A stretch of 6,767 nucleotides of DNA, from assembly GCA_031288745.1 (NCBI GenBank), contig JAITQT010000095.1, forward strand, positions 1-6,767, written 5' to 3'. A model generated the notes under the pieces. That model was not told the DNA's origin. It did not search any database and was given only the letters and a program-made list of their open reading frames with translations. Shown here in pieces: positions 1-3,378 of this stretch; the stretch's first letter is position 1, and every line of letters begins with the position of its first letter. Both the position numbers and the translations under genes were made by a program. The DNA is from Deltaproteobacteria bacterium. GTDB taxonomy: Bacteria > Desulfobacterota > Desulfarculia > Adiutricales > Adiutricaceae.

Positions 1-161
1 ATGAATGGAAATCAAAAGGTTTGCCCTTAATTCCCAGGCTAATTTACTAGCCCTATGGCTTGAAAAAATTCTGGCTGTGCATTCTGTGACCTTAGGCTAG
101 CAAGGCGGTTAAGCCAATTTATTCGTCTGTTAATCTCTAACAAATTTGTTAAAAATCAACA

Positions 162-275
162 TTGATCGAAGCGCAAAAAGTCCCCTTTATCAGTCCTTAA
201 ATTTGTAACTTGTCCTTATTACTAGTCAATTTGTTAGACTATTTTGCATTTAAGAGGTTTTTGCGCTTCGATCAA
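162..275. repeat. 18-bp perfect inverted repeat with 78-bp spacer
   Basis: The left arm TTGATCGAAGCGCAAAAA (162-179) is the exact reverse complement of the right arm at 258-275. A second inverted pair of 10 bp (137-146 with 228-237, CTAACAAATT) crosses the first rather than nesting inside it, so one strand cannot form both as a simple stem-loop. The spacer has no gene. This could be a small MITE-like element, the ends of a decayed insertion sequence, or a regulatory hairpin. No flanking target-site duplication was identified. The repeat itself is read directly; its nature is unknown. Confidence 0.7.
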
Positions 276-300
276 CATTAACCGAACAGTTTTGCATTTA
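242..300 (+). repeat. 11-bp direct repeat pair
   Basis: TTTTGCATTTA occurs at 242-252 and again at 290-300, 48 bp apart. The two copies flank the right arm of the 18-bp inverted repeat. This is close to where the recognisable intron relic begins. The role is unknown and chance recurrence in AT-rich DNA is possible. Confidence 0.45.
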
Positions 301-464
301 GCCCTAAGAACTGACAGGCGAAGATGGTCGTTATGTGGTGATTGAGGGTGGAATGTTCGAAAGGTAAGGCGAGATAAGCTGGGAGTTCCCGTCTGGTAAT
401 GAGAGCTGGCGGGGATTTAGCTCCCTCATAGTACCGAAATACCGACTAATGGATTGGCAAGAGG

Positions 465-484
465 CCTGGTTAGCATAAACCAGG
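465..484 (+). repeat. 7-bp hairpin inside the intron relic
   Basis: CCTGGTT and AACCAGG form a perfect 7-bp stem around a 6-nt loop (AGCATA). It sits 22 bp ahead of the ATG of the intron-encoded protein remnant. No T-run follows, so it is not an intrinsic terminator. It is more likely part of the intron RNA fold just before the coding segment. Confidence 0.5.
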
Positions 485-491
485 TTTAAGG

Positions 492-499
492 AAGGAGGG
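492..499 (+). promoter_or_regulatory. ribosome-binding site of the intron-encoded protein remnant
   Basis: AAGGAGGG lies 7 nt before the ATG at 507. This is a near-ideal Shine-Dalgarno sequence and decides the start of the intron-encoded protein, although the frame behind it is now broken. Confidence 0.6.
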
Positions 500-506
500 T
501 TGGGAG

Positions 507-731
507 ATGAATGAGAAGGGTTTATGGAGCAAATCAGGCCTTAAGGCGCGAAATGCTAAATTAAGGTCAGAAGGGGTAATGCTGAAGTGAAGTTTGGATG
601 CCTTTCATGCTGGTCGCGCTGGTAACGGCGTTAAAGAAGGAAAATAGATCTTTAATTTTAACCTCACGCTTATAATGTTAATCACGATAAATGTCAAAGG
701 GCGCAGGAAATTTAACGAATTCCGAAGCTAG
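507..731 (+). pseudogene. group II intron reverse transcriptase/maturase, N-terminal remnant
   Basis: Reading from the ATG at 507, one frame gives MNEKGLWSKSGLKARNAK and continues through three in-frame stops: TGA at 588-590, TAG at 645-647 and TAG at 729-731. Between the first two stops it reads SLDAFHAGRAGNGVKEGK and then a stop. I match the last part to the N-terminal 'NGVKGGKW-(F)SL' block of a class of intron-encoded reverse transcriptases, with the tryptophan TGG now TAG. An offset frame at 589-627 reads EVWMPFMLVALVT and resembles the preceding 'VWT-RML-AL' block, so a 1-nt frameshift is an alternative account. None of the catalytic reverse-transcriptase motifs (including YADD), the maturase domain or the HNH endonuclease are present. 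The recognisable part ends near 660. The protein is certainly non-functional; the family assignment is moderately secure. Confidence 0.5.
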
Positions 732-794
732 TTTTAGCGGCTATAACCTACCCTAGGGAGAGCGCTAGTCTTACAGTAGACCTCATTAACAGGA

Positions 795-836
795 GAGCCG
801 CTGGCACGGTTCGGAGGGGGAGGGGCGACCCTTCCC
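795..836 (+). ncRNA. group II intron domain V (shortened) and domain VI
   Basis: Domain V is the catalytic hairpin of group II introns, usually 34 nt, starting GAGCCG and ending CGGTTC. Here GAGCCG (795-800) and CGGTTC (807-812) are joined by only six bases, so the element is 18 nt and lacks the upper helix, bulge and GNRA loop. The basal helix still pairs, including the G-U of the catalytic AGC triad. Domain VI follows: GGGAGGGG (818-825) pairs with CCCTTCCC (829-836) through one G-U, with a CGA loop. The intron 3' end should lie just after this, near 838-840, where the expected terminal AY could be AT at 838-839. Loss of the upper part of domain V should abolish splicing. Confidence 0.65.
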
Positions 837-840
837 TATT

Positions 841-1178
841 TAAGTATTTTTTTGATAAAAAAAAATTTAAGTCTAAATTTTAAGAGTACCTGATTCGCTC
901 CTAACTTTAATAATTTATTGGTGAAAATGCCATTCGCTTAAATTTCTCTCTGGTTTAGTTAATCGAGAAGATGAGTCGCCTAATCTCTATACAATGCTTT
1001 CAGCCATTAAGCCCAATGCTATACTAAAGAACGAAATGATTTTCCATTTTAGGCCTTTATTTTTTGACCTCTTCGGTTGTAAATGTTGCCCCGCCTATTG
1101 GCACCAAATTATCAAACAACTGAACCTTCTCGCTAATAAGCTTATCTAAGTTTTTTTTATCTTTAATATTCTCAAATA
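841..1178. other. AT-rich non-coding stretch, possible coding remnants
   Basis: No gene with a credible start is visible. On the minus strand a frame closed by TAA at 1057-1059 is open back to 1215, and is described separately. Farther left on the minus strand a short hydrophobic reading occurs (ending GLMAESIV at a TAG near 1000). On the plus strand a frame of about 70 codons ends at a TAA around 1146-1148, but it lacks a ribosome site and I do not recognise it. These overlapping weak frames look more like eroded DNA than genes. Two AT-only hairpins are also present and listed separately. Confidence 0.45.
857..881 (-). terminator. possible weak intrinsic terminator (AT-only stem)
   Basis: AAAATTTA (862-869) and TAAATTTT (874-881) form an 8-bp stem with a 4-nt loop. 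Read on the minus strand the stem is followed by a further run of five T (861-857). This could end leftward transcripts arriving from the RACo gene about 300 bp away. The stem has no G-C pair, so it would be a weak terminator and could be a chance product of AT richness. Confidence 0.25.
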
Positions 1179-1215
1179 TTAAAAGTTTAAATGCCGCACA
1201 AAGGCGTCTTGAAAG
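1057..1215 (-). pseudogene. possible 3' gene remnant downstream of RACo gene
   Basis: This frame is offset from the RACo frame and overlaps its 3' end. It is open for 52 codons to a TAA at 1057-1059, and its last residues read LFDNLVPIGGATFTTEEVKK. That tail has the mixed composition of a real protein C-terminus. No in-frame ATG, GTG or TTG occurs in the first thirty or so codons and no ribosome site is visible, so it does not look like an independent intact gene. The RACo protein already has a normal-looking C-terminus, so this is not obviously its lost extension. It may be the end of a gene whose 5' part was deleted, or chance. I do not recognise the family. Confidence 0.22.
1162..1183. repeat. 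9-bp perfect AT hairpin overlapping the RACo stop codon
   Basis: TTTAATATT (1162-1170) and AATATTAAA (1175-1183) are perfect inverted copies around a 4-nt loop. The hairpin covers the TAA stop of the leftward gene (1179-1181). Read leftward it is followed by an A-run, not a T-run, so it is not a classic terminator. It might protect or define a processed mRNA 3' end. All pairs are A-T. Confidence 0.5.
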
Positions 1216-2894
1216 TCACTATCAAAGCTAAGCTCTATAACTTGGGTCTTGCGGGCCACTCTCTCTAATTGTTCAAAGGTGGTGCTATCTAAAAGAGCTC
1301 TGGCCGCCCCTGCTAAAGAAGAGTTGCCGACGAAAGTAACCGGCCCTTGATAGTCGAGTGGGATAAGCCCTACGCCTTTTAGGCTCTCGGGTTTAAGATG
1401 ATAGCCGAAAGAGCCGGCCACTACCACTTCGTCTAGTTCTTTAGCTTCTAGATTCATCTTTTTAAGTAAAAGTTCCACGGCCGCAGCCACGGCCCCTTTA
1501 CAGAGCTGAACTTGGCGTACGTCTTTTTGGCTTAAGTAAACCTCTGGAGTCAAATAGTAGCGGTTGGGGGGGTTGGCCGAAGGGTTAATGAGGCGTCCAG
1601 ATGGGTTTATAATTGACCCTTTAACTAGTTCGGAGACTAAGTCTAAAAGGCCGCTACCGCACAGCCCTAAGGCCGTGCCTCCGCCTATGGTGGTAAATTC
1701 TCCCTCCATATTCTCTCTTAACCTAAAAGAATCGACGGCACCGGTTACGGCTCTTAAGCCGCAAGTAATGTTCATGCCCTCCAAGGCCGGGCCAGCGGCG
1801 CAGGAAGTCGCCACCAATTGGCCTTGGCGGGAGAGAACAATTTCTCCGTTAGTGCCAATATCAATAAAAAGCGTAGCCCCAGGTCTTTTTTCTAAATCTG
1901 TGGCCAAAAGGCCGCTAGCGATATCGCCTCCCACGAAAGAAGACATGGAGGGTAAAGTTAAGACTTTAGCCCAGGGGTTAAGCCCCATGGCCTCGTTTAA
2001 CTGGCTTATGTCTATGGAGTTTAAAAAGATAGGGCGATAGGGGGCTTGGGCCAGGCTAGCGGGATTAAGGCCGGCTAGAAGGTGGAGCATAGTGGTGTTG
2101 CCGCTAACCGTCACTGCCCCCACCTGTTTTCTACTCTCCATTGGCAGAGATATTTCTAGTAGCTCTCGAAAGCCCTTGATAGCTAACTCTTGAATGACCT
2201 TAAGGTTTTCTTTGGAGATTGAGGCATAAGTAATTCGGCTTATGACGTCAGCCCCAGTAGCCGCTTGGGGGTTTAAGGAGCTTTGAGTCGATTTAAGGCG
2301 ACCGCTATTTAAATCTATTACGGCTAAGGCTAAGCCGGTGGTCCCTAAATCGAAGGCTAGGCCTAAAATCTCTTTTGGGGCCTTTTCTTTTGGCCAAACG
2401 TTTAAGAGCCTATCTTGCCAAACTAGCGCTTTAGCCGGGGCACCCGTAGCTTGCACCTCGGCTGTGGCTATAAGGGCGGAGAGGCTGTCGGCCTTAAGAG
2501 AGAGAACTTCAATTAAAGGCCTTTGCTCATAGCGATCAAGAATTGGCGCATCAATATATTTTAAACTCGGCGAGGTGTTTGGAGGAAGGTTTAGTTCTAG
2601 GCTTTTAATACTCTTAAAGCCGCTCTTAATATAATATCTGGCCGTGAGTGGGCCAGTGATTGTAGTTTGGCAAGCTAAACGTGTCCCCGGAGGGAGCGAA
2701 AATTTTTTTTCGCTTTCTAGCCTCTCTGAACAAGAGCCCTCGACTTCCACTCGGCACTTGCCGCACAGGCCTTGGCCCCCGCAAGGGGCGTCTAGGGGGG
2801 CACCTGATTTTTCCAGGGCCTCTAGAAGGCTTTGTCCTAGGCTAGCTTGAAATGTAATTGGAGGTTTGTCGTTACAAATTATAGTTAAAAGCAA
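1179..2894 (-). CDS. RACo-like corrinoid reductive activator (2Fe-2S ferredoxin + ASKHA ATPase)
   Basis: Proteins of this family (RACo of the Wood-Ljungdahl pathway, related activators of O-demethylases) use ATP and a low-potential [2Fe-2S] centre to reduce accidentally oxidised cob(II)amide of a corrinoid protein back to methyl-accepting cob(I)amide in the cytoplasm. The complete 571-residue sequence shows the standard order. An N-terminal ferredoxin domain has Cys38, Cys44, Cys47 and Cys75 (C-x5-C-x2-C-x27-C). A linker/middle domain spans roughly 80-175. The ASKHA ATPase follows: DLGTTG at about 182-187, NPQ..TGADVISR near 208-220, SGNTTM near 264-269, VGGDIASG near 321-328, the second phosphate motif DIGTNGE near 345-351, CGSGLLD near 412-418 and VVVAGSFG near 490-497. 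No motif is missing. Length is close to, slightly below, the ~630 residues of the best-known RACo. The start is TTG, chosen because GGAG lies 10 nt upstream and the N-terminus aligns with the ferredoxin fold; the nearby ATG is out of frame. No corrinoid protein or methyltransferase gene is adjacent, so the exact partner is unknown. The gene is sometimes called acsV in acetogens, but I do not assign that symbol without context. Confidence 0.93.
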   Translation of the reverse strand: MLLTIICNDKPPITFQASLGQSLLEALEKSGAPLDAPCGGQGLCGKCRVEVEGSCSERLESEKKFSLPPGTRLACQTTITGPLTARYYIKSGFKSIKSLELNLPPNTSPSLKYIDAPILDRYEQRPLIEVLSLKADSLSALIATAEVQATGAPAKALVWQDRLLNVWPKEKAPKEILGLAFDLGTTGLALAVIDLNSGRLKSTQSSLNPQAATGADVISRITYASISKENLKVIQELAIKGFRELLEISLPMESRKQVGAVTVSGNTTMLHLLAGLNPASLAQAPYRPIFLNSIDISQLNEAMGLNPWAKVLTLPSMSSFVGGDIASGLLATDLEKRPGATLFIDIGTNGEIVLSRQGQLVATSCAAGPALEGMNITCGLRAVTGAVDSFRLRENMEGEFTTIGGGTALGLCGSGLLDLVSELVKGSIINPSGRLINPSANPPNRYYLTPEVYLSQKDVRQVQLCKGAVAAAVELLLKKMNLEAKELDEVVVAGSFGYHLKPESLKGVGLIPLDYQGPVTFVGNSSLAGAARALLDSTTFEQLERVARKTQVIELSFDSDFQDAFVRHLNF

Positions 2895-2904
2895 AATATA
2901 TTTT

Positions 2905-2908
2905 CTCC
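2905..2908 (-). promoter_or_regulatory. ribosome-binding site deciding the TTG start of the RACo-like gene
   Basis: On the minus strand GGAG is followed by 10 nt and the TTG at 2894-2892. The spacing is slightly long but usable. The same GGAG sits inside an out-of-frame ATGGAG whose frame ends after 12 codons, so it is not an alternative gene start. Confidence 0.55.
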
Positions 2909-2913
2909 ATTAT

Positions 2914-2970
2914 GTCCGTTCACCCTATTTTTAGGATCAATTTGTTTGATCCTGAGAGGCCTGAGCGGAC
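2914..2970 (-). promoter_or_regulatory. nested hairpin in the 5' leader of the RACo-like gene
   Basis: An inner perfect 8-bp stem pairs AGGATCAA (2933-2940) with TTGATCCT (2946-2953) around a 5-nt loop. An outer stem pairs 2914-2922 (GTCCGTTCA) with 2962-2970 (TGAGCGGAC). In the leftward transcript the outer stem has 5 + 3 pairs flanking one C-A mismatch; in rightward RNA the same position would be a G-U pair. The two stems are separated by an asymmetric internal loop of 8 and 10 nt. The structure ends 5 nt before the GGAG ribosome site, the usual place for a translation-controlling leader. It matches no riboswitch consensus that I can recall, and no cobalamin-riboswitch-like motif is visible. 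A dyad operator for a DNA-binding regulator is an equally good explanation. Confidence 0.45.
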
Positions 2971-3191
2971 TTAAATTTTAAATCTTTAGGAAAAATTTTT
3001 TCATAGTGTCTAAAAAAAAATTCTTTCTAGATATTGGGTAACAATAATGTAATGTAATTAATAAAATCATCAATTCAAGATATTGGCGGAGGGTTAATTT
3101 AAATCCTAATGGTCCAATTTATCGCGTAATCAGAGTAATGGCAAGTCTTAGTCAGATAAAATCCAAGGTCACGGACTAATGCTTGATCCAA

Positions 3192-3205
3192 GGTAATCTA
3201 TTACC
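3192..3205. promoter_or_regulatory. 14-bp palindrome, possible operator
   Basis: GGTAAT-CT-ATTACC is a 6+6 inverted repeat with a 2-bp centre, about 40 bp upstream of the candidate -10 box of the rightward gene. Its left half overlaps the second copy of the ATCCAAGGT direct repeat (3186-3194). The position suits an activator or repressor site, but no regulator is identified. Confidence 0.3.
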
Positions 3206-3244
3206 ATGATTCCCAAAAATTGACTTTCGTGTGGTTTTAATTTG

Positions 3245-3253
3245 TGCTAATAT
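3245..3253 (+). promoter_or_regulatory. possible extended -10 promoter of the coiled-coil gene
   Basis: TG-C-TAATAT matches the extended -10 form TGnTATAAT in all but two positions of the hexamer. A TTGACT at 3220-3225 resembles a -35 box, but the 22-bp spacing is too long for a standard sigma-70 promoter, so only the extended -10 can be argued. Transcription from here would give a leader of about 120 nt before the TTG at 3379. Confidence 0.3.
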
Positions 3254-3302
3254 AGCTGGGCCGAGGACCTTTTTTGGGCATCCAATTACCGCCTGCCCTC
3301 GA

Positions 3303-3332
3303 GCCTCATTAAGTATTTTAATCCTTTGAGGC
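3303..3332 (+). repeat. bulged hairpin in the leader of the coiled-coil gene
   Basis: GCCTC (3303-3307) pairs with GAGGC (3328-3332), and directly inside it ATTAA (3308-3312) pairs with TTAAT (3318-3322). The loop is GTATT and there is a 5-nt bulge on the 3' side. It lies 46 bp before the start codon and could shape the leader RNA. It is short and may be incidental. Confidence 0.3.
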
Positions 3333-3366
3333 TACGTAGGCAATCTCCCTCCCTCGTCTTTAACCC

Positions 3367-3371
3367 AGGGA
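3367..3371 (+). promoter_or_regulatory. ribosome-binding site deciding the TTG start of the coiled-coil gene
   Basis: AGGGA is followed by 7 nt and TTG at 3379. The reading frame opens only at 3364, after a TAA at 3361-3363, and the first possible start in it is this TTG. The match and spacing make it a better start than the first in-frame ATG at 3496, which would remove 39 residues. Confidence 0.55.
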
Positions 3372-3378
3372 CAGCCGT

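Larger units (their letters stand above)
1..300. other. non-coding stretch with short repeats
   Basis: I see no convincing gene here. The longest start-initiated frame I noted on the + strand runs from an ATG at 5 to a TAG at 98-100 (31 residues, beginning MEIKRFALNSQ). It has an in-frame TGA immediately before it, no ribosome-binding site is visible, and I do not recognise the product; it may be a gene fragment or chance. The rest is AT-rich and holds a 12-bp perfect palindrome (AACAAATTTGTT, 139-150), an 18-bp inverted repeat and an 11-bp direct repeat, listed separately. It borders a degraded group II intron, so it may be the former target site or another eroded element. Confidence 0.5.
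301..840 (+). mobile_element. degraded group II intron (relic)
   Basis: Group II introns are self-splicing retroelements whose RNA is the ribozyme and whose domain IV encodes a reverse transcriptase/maturase. Several landmarks appear in the right order on this strand. A 'CTCATAGTACCGAAA' block (425-439) resembles a segment common upstream of intron-encoded proteins. A strong ribosome site precedes an ATG at 507, and a reverse-transcriptase N-terminal remnant follows. Next comes a domain V-like element (795-812) and a domain VI-like hairpin (818-836). An intact element is about 2 kb or more; this is about 540 bp. Most of the reverse transcriptase is missing, no GTGYG-type 5' end was found, and only about 200 bp precede the protein start, so the 5' end is probably truncated. 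Both boundaries are approximate. It cannot be autonomous and is probably not splicing-competent. The assignment rests on remembered family consensus, not on a search. Confidence 0.68.
2895..3378. other. divergent intergenic region between RACo-like and coiled-coil genes
   Basis: This 484-bp gap separates the leftward TTG start from the rightward TTG start and must carry both promoters. The left part (2895-3120) is strongly AT-rich and contains the nested hairpin listed separately; the right part becomes GC-rich from about 3255. The 9-bp direct repeats are AGATATTGG (3029-3037, 3078-3086) and ATCCAAGGT (3161-3169, 3186-3194). A small palindrome GGTAATCTATTACC lies at 3192-3205. For the leftward gene I see only a weak candidate promoter, a TTGAAT/TACATT pair on the minus strand around 3077-3050. 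No tRNA or protein gene was seen. Confidence 0.7.

Noticed and set aside
5..100. 31-residue open frame starting at the ATG at 5
   Set aside because: No ribosome-binding site, an in-frame stop directly before it and no recognisable product; too little to call a gene.
465..490. Hairpin CCTGGTT/AACCAGG as a transcription terminator
   Set aside because: No T-run follows and a ribosome site with a start codon lies directly downstream, so it fits intron RNA structure better.
1..1178. tRNA, rRNA or CRISPR content on the left side
   Set aside because: No cloverleaf with a T-arm GTTCRA and acceptor pairing, no rRNA-like blocks and no regularly spaced repeats were seen. The GTTCGA at 354-359 lacks partner arms.
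1564..2850. Plus-strand open frames opposite the RACo-like gene (1564-2040, 2338-2532, 2644-2850)
   Set aside because: They lie wholly inside a complete, motif-rich gene on the other strand and their translations resemble no protein; they are antisense shadows.
2872..2910. Minus-strand ATGGAG at 2910 as the start of the RACo-like gene
   Set aside because: It is out of frame with the protein and reaches a stop after 12 codons. It could be a tiny upstream frame, but nothing supports its translation.
2933..2953. AGGATCAA/TTGATCCT hairpin as a terminator
   Set aside because: No T-run follows on either strand and it sits in the leader between two divergent starts, so no gene ends there.
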